Shown here in pieces: positions 37,136-45,521 of a DNA stretch of 64,000 nucleotides; position 1 is the stretch's first letter; each line of letters starts with the position of its first letter. The DNA lies in NCBI RefSeq assembly GCF_000407545.1, contig NZ_ASWH01000001.1, positions 791,501 to 855,500 on the forward strand, given 5' to 3'. This DNA is from Enterococcus gilvus ATCC BAA-350. Its GTDB lineage: Bacteria > Bacillota > Bacilli > Lactobacillales > Enterococcaceae. Position numbers and translations under genes: made by a program. The notes under the pieces are model-generated. The model was not told the DNA's origin. It saw only the letters and a program-made list of their open reading frames with translations, and did not search any database.

Positions 37136-39069
37136 TAGCTATTGTTTTTGTCTTGATAATGAAGCAAGCCAGTCAGATTTTCGATCTGTTCTTCGAGGCT
37201 GTCCCCGACGGTCGTATCCTTGATCAAAAGCCGCTTCAGGTCTTTATCGATCACACGCTTCAACGAGGTTTCGTCGGCTTGTTTTTCTAAGAGATTTTCG
37301 ACAGATTCAAAGGGATCATGGGTCACAAGCTGAAAGCCGTAGGAATTATTCAGCAGGGAGTAGCCTGCGATGCCAGTCGTCTTTTGATACGCCTTTGAGA
37401 GCCCGCCGTCGATGACGAACAGCATGCCTTCACCCTTGATCGGAGATTCGCCATCCTGGACCTTGACAGGGGTATGCCCGTTGATGATCCGTGAATTAGG
37501 GGAATACAGCGCAAACTCCTCCAAAATCATCTGACACGTTTCCTTCGTATCCCGATAGTGATAATAAGGGTTTTTGATTTCCTTATGCGTCGCCTTGTCT
37601 GCAATAAAATAGCGTTCAAAGGTCGTCATGGCGCTCTTTCCAAATTGCGGGGAGATCTTTCCAGTCCAGCAATACCAGATCCAATCCGCGGAAGAACTGT
37701 CCTTTTTCTGACTTTGACAGCCTGAGCGGATGTGATCTTCAAAGAAATTCAGCAGGTCCTTCCCGCCGTAATCAGTCCCTTCTACAGTCAGCGGCAAAAA
37801 GCTGCCGTCTTTTTTCAAGGGCAGACAACCATGAAAGAGCAGGTGCTGGTTGTAGACGCGGTACATGGAGCCTTTGTTCAGGAGCAGTTGGATGTGTTCC
37901 TGCATCTTCGACGATTGCTGGAAGGAAGTCAGTAGGGTATCAACGACGTATTCTTCCTGCTCCGTCAGTGCGTGGACATCCTTTTGCAACGTTTGGAAGC
38001 AGCTTCCCTGCAGCGGATAGCTTTTGCCATTAAGCGAGATCGTTTCGTTGTCGTAATCGATCTTCTCCAGCAATAACCGGTCTTCCATTTTAAAATCAGG
38101 GTGACGCTTGATCAATTGCCCCTCCAGCTTAAATTGAAGGATCGACAACGCTTGGTGAACCTTTTCTAAACTGTCTAAGCTTTCGATCGAATAGCTTTCA
38201 CTGCTGTTTTTCTCTTTTGGTGTGAAGATCGGATTTTTGTCGTAATGTTCTTCTGCGTGCATGAACAGCGGACGCAGGTTCAGCGCATAGGCTTGTTCGA
38301 TCTCATAGAGATAATTGTAGCGGGCGGCGATTCTTAATAAGGTCATGAGGCAGGCACGAGACCCGGCGTAAGCGCCGATCCAGAGAATGTCATGGTTGCC
38401 CCACTGGATATCGACGGAAGGGTGCTGGCAAAGCCTGTCCATCACCTTGTCTGCTTCCGGTCCGCGGTCATAGATATCGCCGACGACGTGCAGGTGGTCC
38501 ACCACTAGGCGTTGGATACTCTGACACAATGCGACAATAAACGGTCTGCCTTGATCCAAGTCGAGGAGGTGCGCCAGAATTTGATCGAAGTAGGCAGCCT
38601 TGTCTGAATAATTCGTATCAGTATACATCAATTCTTCAATGATATAAGCGTATTGCTTGGGCAGCGCTTTCCGAACTTTCGAGCGCGTATACTTTGTTGA
38701 ACAAAAGGCCAGCAGCTCCAATAATTGGCGAATCTTTTTGCGATACCATGAGCGGTCACGGTAGGCATAAAACGCCTGATCTGCCAGCGCTTCCTTTGGA
38801 TAGGCGACTAAGATCGTCAGCTTGTCCTTCTCGTGCTCCGTCAGCCGATCACCAAAAAGCAGGCTGATCTTTTCTTTGATGTTCCCTGCGCCTGTCCGCA
38901 AAATATGGTCGAAGGCGGTGAACTCCCCATGAATATCACTAATGTAAAGTTCGGTTCCTTTAGGCAAGTGCATGATAGCTTCTAAGTTGATCAACTCGGT
39001 CATGACCGCCTCTCTGGTGCGAAATTCTTTTTCCAACATTTGATAATACTTTTCGCGGGTCGATAGCAT
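37135..39069 (-). CDS. fbp: Fructose-1,6-bisphosphatase, class III
   Basis: This gluconeogenic enzyme of 644 residues belongs to the calcineurin-like metallophosphatases. Metal and phosphate motifs are YISDIHGEFTAFDHIL, VGDIYDRGPEADKVMD, WGNHDILWIGAY and NGHTPVK. Its length matches class III Fbp of Bacillota. The start follows AAGGAGCACATTT. It is near ppsR2 and a CcpN-like gene, and in B. subtilis CcpN controls gluconeogenic genes, so common regulation is possible but not shown. Confidence 0.95.
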   Translation of the reverse strand: MLSTREKYYQMLEKEFRTREAVMTELINLEAIMHLPKGTELYISDIHGEFTAFDHILRTGAGNIKEKISLLFGDRLTEHEKDKLTILVAYPKEALADQAFYAYRDRSWYRKKIRQLLELLAFCSTKYTRSKVRKALPKQYAYIIEELMYTDTNYSDKAAYFDQILAHLLDLDQGRPFIVALCQSIQRLVVDHLHVVGDIYDRGPEADKVMDRLCQHPSVDIQWGNHDILWIGAYAGSRACLMTLLRIAARYNYLYEIEQAYALNLRPLFMHAEEHYDKNPIFTPKEKNSSESYSIESLDSLEKVHQALSILQFKLEGQLIKRHPDFKMEDRLLLEKIDYDNETISLNGKSYPLQGSCFQTLQKDVHALTEQEEYVVDTLLTSFQQSSKMQEHIQLLLNKGSMYRVYNQHLLFHGCLPLKKDGSFLPLTVEGTDYGGKDLLNFFEDHIRSGCQSQKKDSSSADWIWYCWTGKISPQFGKSAMTTFERYFIADKATHKEIKNPYYHYRDTKETCQMILEEFALYSPNSRIINGHTPVKVQDGESPIKGEGMLFVIDGGLSKAYQKTTGIAGYSLLNNSYGFQLVTHDPFESVENLLEKQADETSLKRVIDKDLKRLLIKDTTVGDSLEEQIENLTGLLHYQDKNNS

Positions 39070-39115
39070 AAATGTGCTCCTTATCCATAGTAAGAACGTT
39101 TTTCAGCATAAACTT

Positions 39116-39172
39116 CAAAAAATCCACGCAGGCAGAGAAGTCACCGAGGGACTTCTTTAGACACGTCTGCGA
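39116..39172 (-). terminator. Terminator of the ccpN-ppsR2 unit (minus strand)
   Basis: On the minus strand CGCAGACG... GAAGTC loop GACTTC ...CCTGCG forms a long stem followed by ATTTTTTG. Confidence 0.7.
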
Positions 39173-39191
39173 TGCGGGGAAAGGATAGTTC

Positions 39192-40004
39192 TTATAAATT
39201 ATTGTCTAAATGCTCGCAGATCAATGTCGCAGATTCTTCGATCGATTTGTTGGTGACATCTAACGTGAAGGCACCCAACTCATCGTAAACGCGCATGGCA
39301 TAATCGACTTCCTCTTTGATACGATTGATATCTGAATAGCGAGAATTCTCAGCCAAGCCGAGGGAATTCAACCGACTCATACGGATTTTTTTCTGAACTT
39401 CTGGTTCGATCAGCAGACCAACGATCTTCTCCTTTGGAACTGCTTTGATTTGTTCGGGCAAGGGAACTTCAGGGATCAGCGGCAAGTTTGCTACCTTCAA
39501 GCGATTGTTCGCAAGATACATACTTAACGGTGTTTTCGACGTGCGAGAGATCCCGAGCAATACAAGATCCGCCTCTAAAAAGCCTTTCGCATCTTTGCCG
39601 TCATCATACTTCACCGCAAATTCGATCGCAGCGACACGGTCAAAATATTCCTGATTCAATTTATGGACGACACCTGCCTGCTGCAAAGGAGCCACACCCG
39701 TTTTTTGATAAACGATCTCCATGAAAGGATTCATTAAATTAATACATTGAAGCCCTGTTCGTTCGCTAAAGTCCGTGACGATCTTCGTCAGATTGTCGCT
39801 GACCAGAGTCGTGATCACGACTGCGCCGTCCTTTAGAGCATCCCCTAAAATACTTTTTAACTCGTCTTCATCCTTCGTAAAAGGAAAACGATACGACAAA
39901 TCAAATTCTACTGAAGGAAATTGGGCTGCTGCGGCGTTTACTAACTTCAGCGAGGTTTCACCGACTGAATCAGAGATCATGTATAATGGTACACTTCTTT
40001 TCAT
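39192..40004 (-). CDS. PPDK / PEP synthase regulatory protein (PSRP, DUF299), copy 2
   Basis: 270 residues, paralogous to the protein encoded at 14605-15459. It has ISDSVGETSLKLVNAAAAQ, GISRTSKTPLSMYLANN and NRLKVANLPLIPE in the same positions. Placed 11 bp behind a CcpN-like regulator gene, it mirrors the ccpN-yqfL pair of B. subtilis, where both affect gluconeogenic flux. AGGAGC-type spacing upstream supports the start MKRSVPLYM. Confidence 0.92.
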   Translation of the reverse strand: MKRSVPLYMISDSVGETSLKLVNAAAAQFPSVEFDLSYRFPFTKDEDELKSILGDALKDGAVVITTLVSDNLTKIVTDFSERTGLQCINLMNPFMEIVYQKTGVAPLQQAGVVHKLNQEYFDRVAAIEFAVKYDDGKDAKGFLEADLVLLGISRTSKTPLSMYLANNRLKVANLPLIPEVPLPEQIKAVPKEKIVGLLIEPEVQKKIRMSRLNSLGLAENSRYSDINRIKEEVDYAMRVYDELGAFTLDVTNKSIEESATLICEHLDNNL

Positions 40005-40015
40005 TTTTTTCGCTC

Positions 40016-40645
40016 CTATCGATTGGTTTCCGTTTGTTTGGCTTGTTGCATAATATAATTAAAAATCCGAGACTTCGTAATTTTGCCAATCACTTTTTTC
40101 GGATCGTCTTCACTAACTACAGGAAGAGAGTCGACTTGGTAATCCAGCAAAACAGCGCCAGCTTCCAAGATCGTATAATCCTTCGTACATGTTTGCAGAT
40201 GCGGCGCACGCGTCATGACCACCGCAACGGGGGTGTTTTGCAAATTGCTGTTTAAAGACGCACGCAATAAATCTTTGCGGGACAAAAGACCGACGAGATG
40301 CTGTTCTTTATCAGTCACATAGATCGAACCAACATCATACATGAACATATTGGTGATCGCGTCATGGATCGACGTGTCCTGCGGTGTCAACAGCGGGGAC
40401 AACATAATCTCTTCGACCTTGACGGAAAAGATTTTATCGAATAAAAACTGCTCGATCCCCACACCTGTGTAGGTATAGCCGACCTTTGGGCTCGCCTCTA
40501 AAATGCCTGCCATTGTTAAGAAGGAAAGGTCAGTCCGTAAAGTAGCATGTGAGATTCCTAAGTGTTCAGCGATTTTCTCGCCACTCAAGGGTTGATCGCG
40601 TTTCACGATCTCAATGATTTTCTCTTGCCTTTGTGATAAGTTCAT
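40016..40645 (-). CDS. ccpN: CcpN-like repressor (HTH plus two CBS domains)
   Basis: This 209-residue protein has an N-terminal winged helix (LSQRQEKIIEIVKRDQPLSGEKIAEHLGISHATLRTDLSFL) and two CBS motifs (about residues 75-135 and 140-200: DAITNMFMYDVGSIYVTD, YTILEAGAVLLDYQVDSLPVV). This matches CcpN, an ATP-sensing repressor of gluconeogenic genes. The start at 40645 follows TAGGAGGACTT. It is cotranscribed with ppsR2. Confidence 0.9.
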   Translation of the reverse strand: MNLSQRQEKIIEIVKRDQPLSGEKIAEHLGISHATLRTDLSFLTMAGILEASPKVGYTYTGVGIEQFLFDKIFSVKVEEIMLSPLLTPQDTSIHDAITNMFMYDVGSIYVTDKEQHLVGLLSRKDLLRASLNSNLQNTPVAVVMTRAPHLQTCTKDYTILEAGAVLLDYQVDSLPVVSEDDPKKVIGKITKSRIFNYIMQQAKQTETNR

Positions 40646-40886
40646 AAGTCCTCCTAGTGGTGCCTTCATTTTCTATAAAAAAGTCTTTGATTGTCTTTTC
40701 ATGCGTCCGTTCTTTTCTCGATAACCTAAAAAAATACGACGTGAATACACAGTCTATTATACACGTAATAAGCATATAAACAACATAAATGGATAAATAA
40801 GCACATATTGAATTCTTTACGAAAAGCAAGTGTAAATACTTTCTAAAAAAAGCATTTAGCAGTATACTTTTTTCTGTTGATAAATT

Positions 40887-40958
40887 AACCCGTTAGTCAA
40901 GGGGTCAAGACGCCGCGTTCTCAGCGCGGAGGCACGGGTTCAAATCCCGTACGGGTTA
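40887..40958 (+). tRNA. tRNA-Glu (anticodon CTC)
   Basis: Cloverleaf: acceptor AACCCGT / ACGGGTT, D arm GTC...GAC, anticodon stem CCGCG / CGCGG around loop TTCTCAG (anticodon CTC), T arm ACGGG-TTCAAAT-CCCGT, discriminator A; no encoded CCA. The body strongly resembles the usual tRNA-Glu(TTC). A TATACT -10-like box lies at 40863-40868. Confidence 0.93.
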
Positions 40959-40965
40959 TTAGGAT

Positions 40966-41010
40966 AAAAGTCTTTCTGCTGATCGCTATCGGTAGAAGGC
41001 CTTTTTTGTT
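40966..41010 (+). terminator. Terminator after tRNA-Glu
   Basis: GTCTTTCTGC pairs imperfectly with GGTAGAAGGC and is followed by six T residues. Confidence 0.7.
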
Positions 41011-41035
41011 TGGAAAAAATAAAGTAAATCCTCCT

Positions 41036-41067
41036 ACGGTCTCTCCTCCAACGAGAGACCGTTTTTT
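41036..41067 (+). terminator. Second terminator ahead of the twin-operator promoter
   Basis: CGGTCTCTC / GAGAGACCG hairpin followed by six T residues. It insulates the next promoter from tRNA transcription. Confidence 0.85.
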
Positions 41068-41070
41068 CGC

Positions 41071-41086
41071 GTAAAGATATCTTTAC
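41071..41086. promoter_or_regulatory. Palindromic operator 1
   Basis: GTAAAGATATCTTTAC is a perfect 16 bp palindrome overlapping the -35 box TTTACT of the promoter for the gene at 41209. Confidence 0.7.
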
Positions 41087-41110
41087 TTTGGCGAGAAGGA
41101 CAGGTACAAT
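41082..41110 (+). promoter_or_regulatory. Promoter between the two operators
   Basis: TTTACT (41082-41087) and TACAAT (41105-41110) with a 17 bp spacer. Both palindromes border it. Confidence 0.6.
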
Positions 41111-41112
41111 TT

Positions 41113-41130
41113 AGTAAAGATATCTTTACT
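41113..41130. promoter_or_regulatory. Palindromic operator 2
   Basis: AGTAAAGATATCTTTACT is a perfect 18 bp palindrome identical in its core to operator 1. It is centred 43 bp (about four helical turns) from operator 1 and sits at the expected transcription start. Confidence 0.7.
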
Positions 41131-41208
41131 TGCAGGTGCGGAGGCGTACCCGCGCCAAAAATACGTGAGGCTACGAAAAAACGGTATCTAACTGACAGGA
41201 GGGGCAAC

Positions 41209-41646
41209 ATGATTATTTATGGTATTTTTACACTGATTTTTTGGGGAATCTCCTTGTATTCATTCATCGGATTGTTTTCATTGATACGAATCATTCTGCG
41301 GTTTTATCGCTATGACGAGCTGGAACGACGGACAGTGGTGGACGCGTTCGCTATTAGTATGGGGGTCATTCTTGTGGTGCATCTTGTCCAGCTTGTGTTG
41401 TCATTCACTGTACCTATAGAAATAGTGAGTATCCTTTCACCAGGAAGGTATCTTACAGGCGGATTGATCAGCAACGACCCAGTCCACGTTGATAGCTTCT
41501 TATTTGATTGTGCGATCATTGGGCTCAGCTACAGGCTTCGAAGCACGCGTTACGGGTTAACCAGTAAGAAGCAGCGCCTGGTTCCTATCGTGATTCTATT
41601 GAGTCTCCTTTGTATTTTCTTTTTAACGACACTGATATTTATGTAA
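41209..41646 (+). CDS. Four-helix membrane protein, function unknown
   Basis: 145 residues with about four membrane helices (near 3-27, 46-68, 93-108 and 123-143). I see no catalytic motif and do not recognise the family. The ATG follows ACAGGAGGGGCAAC. Its promoter is bracketed by two identical palindromes, so it is probably a tightly repressed, inducible gene. It precedes an ABC export system that seems to have its own promoter; a shared role in envelope stress is a guess. Confidence 0.65.
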   Translation: MIIYGIFTLIFWGISLYSFIGLFSLIRIILRFYRYDELERRTVVDAFAISMGVILVVHLVQLVLSFTVPIEIVSILSPGRYLTGGLISNDPVHVDSFLFDCAIIGLSYRLRSTRYGLTSKKQRLVPIVILLSLLCIFFLTTLIFM

Positions 41647-41704
41647 TTATTAGGAACAATTCTTATACGTTTGGGACAAAAAATGCCTTTTTCAAGATCA
41701 ATCT

Positions 41705-41733
41705 TTAAAATGACTGTTACTTAATAGTATAAT
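41705..41733 (+). promoter_or_regulatory. Possible promoter of the export operon
   Basis: TATAAT at 41728-41733 with a weak TTAAAA 17 bp upstream. It lies 83 bases before the first gene of the operon. Confidence 0.4.
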
Positions 41734-41815
41734 GGGTATTAATTTGTGAAATGTTTTGCTTAGGGGATGGACAATTTCATGAATGAATGAATAAAAGTGG
41801 AATGGGAGTGGTTAA

Positions 41816-42289
41816 ATGGAAAAGCATTTGAAAAAAGCGAAAACGTGGAACACAGTAGTAATTATTTTAGGAATCCTTTCGGTAGCAACTGGGGTGATGG
41901 GGTTGCCGAAAGTCTTGAATCCGAATGCAAAGGATTATGAAATGTTAGGAGACTATGGGAGACAGATGTTGGACTATATGAACAGCCCGCTGACAAAAGC
42001 CGTCTCGGTACTGTCATTGGTCGTGTCGATCATTTTACTCGTCTTCTATTTTAAAGCCAACAAAAAATTAAGCGATGAGATCGCACCTTCAAAAGTGCCC
42101 TATTATGTTTCGATCGGCTGGAGCCTTCTGAGCTTAGCCTTATCGTTGATCACGCAGCCAACGATGCAGATCGAAGGAACGAATATCAATACGATCATGA
42201 CGATCGTTATGACGGTATTTCAGGTGATCTTCTTATTGCCTGCATTACTGGTGATCGTCCATTTATTTAAAGCAGAACCCGAGGAGTAG
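41816..42289 (+). CDS. Membrane protein of the ABC export operon
   Basis: 157 residues, about four membrane helices (near 12-30, 58-78, 95-115 and 125-150), with a short extracellular-type loop LPKVLNPNAKDYEML. It lies 3 bp ahead of the MacA-like adaptor. The position recalls yknW, the membrane gene ahead of yknXYZ in B. subtilis, but I cannot show homology. It may help assemble or regulate the transporter. Confidence 0.65.
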   Translation: MEKHLKKAKTWNTVVIILGILSVATGVMGLPKVLNPNAKDYEMLGDYGRQMLDYMNSPLTKAVSVLSLVVSIILLVFYFKANKKLSDEIAPSKVPYYVSIGWSLLSLALSLITQPTMQIEGTNINTIMTIVMTVFQVIFLLPALLVIVHLFKAEPEE

Positions 42290-42292
42290 CGC

Positions 42293-43510
42293 ATGAGAAA
42301 GAAAAAAATGACGAAAAAGCAAAGAGTCCGTTGGAGTATTTTAGCTGGTGTGTTGGCGTTGGTCCTTTTTATCGGGATCTTCGTCTATTCACAAACACGC
42401 GGCACGAAAGTAGAAGAGAATCAATTCAAAACGATCACCTTAAAAAAATCTGATCCGCTGACCTTCAATGGGATCGTGGAAGCGACCCATACGCAGGATT
42501 ATTATTTGGATCAAACGTTAGGCAAAATCTCTGAGATCAATGTTCAAGATGGGCAAGAAGTCACAGAGGGAACGACACTGCTCAGCTATACAAATACCCA
42601 ATATCAAGAGCAGGCAGATGAACAGAGCACCAATTTAGATAAATTGTACCTAGCCGTGGCGAATGCACAGGAAATGCTGACGATCGCGCAAGACAAGCAA
42701 GCCAAAGAGCAGCAGAAAGTGAACGAAGCCACCGCTAACTACAACAACACCAATGGCAACAGCGAAGAAGGCGCAGCCAATAAAGAGCAATACAAACAGG
42801 AAAAGGCCCAATACGAAAGCACCCTGGATGCGGCGAGTGACGGTGTCGTCCAAGCCCGCCAAGCACTAAACAGCGCCAACGCGGAGTTAAACGCAGCGTC
42901 GCAAAGTGTCAATACGATCCGAGGAAAGGTCAGCTCCACGATCGCCAGCGCCACGAGCGGCACCGCTTATATCGACGAAAAAGGGAAAAATGAAGCATCC
43001 GTCCCAGTCGTAAAAGTCGTCAGCAATGAAGTGACGGTCGAAGCGAAGGCGTCAGAATACGATTATCCGCAAGTGAAACAAGATGCCCCTGTAACGATCA
43101 AGCCAATCACGACAAACCAAGAAATTGCAGGGACGATCACACACATCAACAAGCTGCCGGATCGGGCCAGTGAAGCCGCAGGACAAGCAGCCGGCGCAGG
43201 TGGGGGAACAACAAGCTCGGTTTCAAATTACAGCTTTATTGTCAAACCGACAGAAACACTGCAATATGGTTACAATGTTCAAGTCGTGATGCCGCTAAAC
43301 GAGATCCGTGTGCCGAAAAAGGCGGTCAAAAAAACAGGGGACACCCATTATGTGTTTGCCTACCGCAAAGGAAAAGTTCGGGAAGTGACGGTTCAAGTCG
43401 AGGACAAAGGCGATTATTATCTCTTGAAGGACGGACTAAAAGAAGGCGACCGCATCATTTCAAATCCTGATAAATCCTTGCGAGATGGTCAGGAATTGGC
43501 GGTGGATTAG
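42293..43510 (+). CDS. MacA/YknX-like membrane fusion protein
   Basis: This 405-residue adaptor has an N-terminal membrane anchor (about 16-33), a lipoyl-like segment split around a long Gln/Ala-rich coiled-coil hairpin (about 110-210, e.g. LYLAVANAQEMLTIAQDKQ), a beta-barrel region, and a C-terminal VRVPKKAV-type domain (LNEIRVPKKAVKKTGDTHYVF). Such proteins link the ABC pump to its extracellular substrate. It is directly followed by the ATPase (no gap). Confidence 0.88.
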   Translation: MRKKKMTKKQRVRWSILAGVLALVLFIGIFVYSQTRGTKVEENQFKTITLKKSDPLTFNGIVEATHTQDYYLDQTLGKISEINVQDGQEVTEGTTLLSYTNTQYQEQADEQSTNLDKLYLAVANAQEMLTIAQDKQAKEQQKVNEATANYNNTNGNSEEGAANKEQYKQEKAQYESTLDAASDGVVQARQALNSANAELNAASQSVNTIRGKVSSTIASATSGTAYIDEKGKNEASVPVVKVVSNEVTVEAKASEYDYPQVKQDAPVTIKPITTNQEIAGTITHINKLPDRASEAAGQAAGAGGGTTSSVSNYSFIVKPTETLQYGYNVQVVMPLNEIRVPKKAVKKTGDTHYVFAYRKGKVREVTVQVEDKGDYYLLKDGLKEGDRIISNPDKSLRDGQELAVD

Positions 43511-44197
43511 ATGATCGAACTCAAAGACATCAACAAGTACTACCGCAACGACGAGGAATCTTTGCACGTGCTGAAAGACATCAATCTGAAGGCCGATGCT
43601 GGGGAGATGATCGCGATCATGGGTCCTTCCGGTTCAGGAAAATCCACACTGATCAACCTATTAGGCTTTATCGATACAAAGTTTGAGGGGCAGTATTTAT
43701 TTGAAGATGAAAACCTGATCACGACCACCGATGACCGTTTGTCTAAAACGCGGAATCAAATCGTCGGCTTCGTTTTTCAAAATTTCAGCCTGATCGAGAA
43801 TTATACGGTCTATGAAAATGTTGAATTGCCGCTTCTTTATAACGGCTACGGCTTCCATCAAACAAAGAAAAAAGTCATGACAGTCTTAGAAAAAGTCGGT
43901 CTCTCGGACAAGGCAGAAAAACGTCCGAGACAGCTATCCGGTGGGCAGCAGCAACGTGTGGCCATCGCACGAGCGCTGATCAATCAGCCAAAATTCATTA
44001 TCGCGGATGAACCAACGGGGGCACTTGATACCCATACCTCCAACGAGATCATGGAGCTATTCCAAGAACTGAACCGCCAAGACAAAGTCACGATTTTTCT
44101 AGTGACCCATGATCCGGAGGTCGTTCCCTATTGCACACGATTAGTCAAGATCAGAGACGGCGCGATCACAGAAGACAGGGCGGTGAATGACGAATGA
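43511..44197 (+). CDS. ABC transporter ATP-binding protein (MacB/LolD type)
   Basis: 228 residues. Walker A GPSGSGKST (about 38-46), Q-loop VFQNFSLIENYTVYENVELPL, signature LSGGQQQRVAIARAL, Walker B FIIADEPTGALD and the H-loop VTHD are all present. This is the class that powers MacB-like mechanotransmission exporters of peptides or lipids. It overlaps the permease gene by 4 bp. Confidence 0.96.
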   Translation: MIELKDINKYYRNDEESLHVLKDINLKADAGEMIAIMGPSGSGKSTLINLLGFIDTKFEGQYLFEDENLITTTDDRLSKTRNQIVGFVFQNFSLIENYTVYENVELPLLYNGYGFHQTKKKVMTVLEKVGLSDKAEKRPRQLSGGQQQRVAIARALINQPKFIIADEPTGALDTHTSNEIMELFQELNRQDKVTIFLVTHDPEVVPYCTRLVKIRDGAITEDRAVNDE

Positions 44198-45393
44198 AAT
44201 TCTATGTCAATTGGCGTTCTTCCTTAGGCTCGATCTTTAAGAACAAAAAACGAAGCGCACTGACGATGTTCGGTATCGTGATCGGGATCGCTGCGGTGAT
44301 CGCGATTCTGTCGATTGGCCGCGGGTTTGAGCGTGACACGATCGAGAGTCTGACTGCGAGTGACTCAGACAAGCTGGAGGTCACGATTGATTTTGCCCCC
44401 AGCAACGATGCCTTGTATTCTTCCAACATCGATATGATCCAAGATTCTGACTTCAGTATATTAAGAACGATCGATGGCGTGGAGTCGGTCAACTATCCAA
44501 AGAACGATTTGTCCTATATTTATAAAGACGTTCAAGTAAAGGATAAGAAGAAAAATTACCGTGTCGGCGTGGTCTCGAAAAAAGGCAAAGCAGTCAGCCA
44601 TGGACGCAGCATCTCCATGTATGACAACCAGACACAAAGCAAAGTCGTGACCATCGATTCGTCGTTGGCAAAAGACCTGTTCGGTACAGCAAAAAGCGCG
44701 GTCGGACGCGGCTTTACGTTAGACAATCAAGTCTTCACCATCGTGGGGGTATTTCCATCTGGGATGGAAGAGACGATGTTCTCCATGGGCTCTACGAAAA
44801 TCCAGATCTCTCGACAAACCTACGTCCATTTCTTTGGGAATGAACGCTACACAAGCTCGGTCGTCCTGACACTAGCAGACGGCAGTCAGTTGAACAAAGT
44901 CGCTGACAAAGCCATCAAAAAACTGCAAGACGCCGGAGCGATGCGTCAGCAAGGGGAATACCAAGTGTCTAATATGGCGATGATGACAGATGGGATCAGT
45001 GAAGTTTTAAGCAGTATCACACTCTTCATCAGCGCGGTAGCAGGGATCTCTCTTTTCATCGCAGGGGTCGGCGTCATGAATATGATGTATATCTCCGTTT
45101 CTGAGCGAACAAAAGAAATCGGGATACGTCGGGCACTAGGGGCAACGCGTGGCGCGATCCGCCTGCAATTCTTGCTGGAAGGCATGACCTTGACACTTGT
45201 CGGCGGGATCATCGGCTATCTTCTAGGGATGATCGTGGCCTATGCGATCGGAAATGTCATGGATATCTCGGTATCCGTGGATTTGTTTACAGTTTGTTTA
45301 GCAGTCGGCGTTTCAAGCGGAATCGGGTTGGTGTTCTCAGTGATGCCCGCCTCTGAAGCAGCGAAGAAAGATTTGATCGATATCCTTAGATAA
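44194..45393 (+). CDS. MacB/FtsX-like ABC permease
   Basis: 399 residues: one membrane helix near 20-42, a large extracellular MacB_PCD-type domain (about 45-265), and three C-terminal helices with the coupling segment ISVSERTKEIGIRRALGATR. This is the standard four-helix MacB/YknZ layout. The operon 41816-45393 is probably an antimicrobial-peptide or toxin export/resistance system, as for yknWXYZ; substrate unproven. Confidence 0.93.
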   Translation: MKFYVNWRSSLGSIFKNKKRSALTMFGIVIGIAAVIAILSIGRGFERDTIESLTASDSDKLEVTIDFAPSNDALYSSNIDMIQDSDFSILRTIDGVESVNYPKNDLSYIYKDVQVKDKKKNYRVGVVSKKGKAVSHGRSISMYDNQTQSKVVTIDSSLAKDLFGTAKSAVGRGFTLDNQVFTIVGVFPSGMEETMFSMGSTKIQISRQTYVHFFGNERYTSSVVLTLADGSQLNKVADKAIKKLQDAGAMRQQGEYQVSNMAMMTDGISEVLSSITLFISAVAGISLFIAGVGVMNMMYISVSERTKEIGIRRALGATRGAIRLQFLLEGMTLTLVGGIIGYLLGMIVAYAIGNVMDISVSVDLFTVCLAVGVSSGIGLVFSVMPASEAAKKDLIDILR

Positions 45394-45460
45394 ATAGGTC
45401 GAAAAAGCTATCGGTCTTTCGCTAGAAATCGAGAGCCATTTCAATCAGCTATAAGGAACA

Positions 45461-45518
45461 AAAAAAGAGTGTCCACATCATCCAGTCTAGGCTGTGATGA
45501 TGTGGACACTCTTTTTAT
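45461..45518. terminator. Bidirectional terminator between the export operon and yidC
   Basis: AAAAGAGTGTCCACATCATC pairs perfectly with its complement around an 11-base loop, with A-run and T-run on either side. Confidence 0.93.
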
Positions 45519-45521
45519 TGG

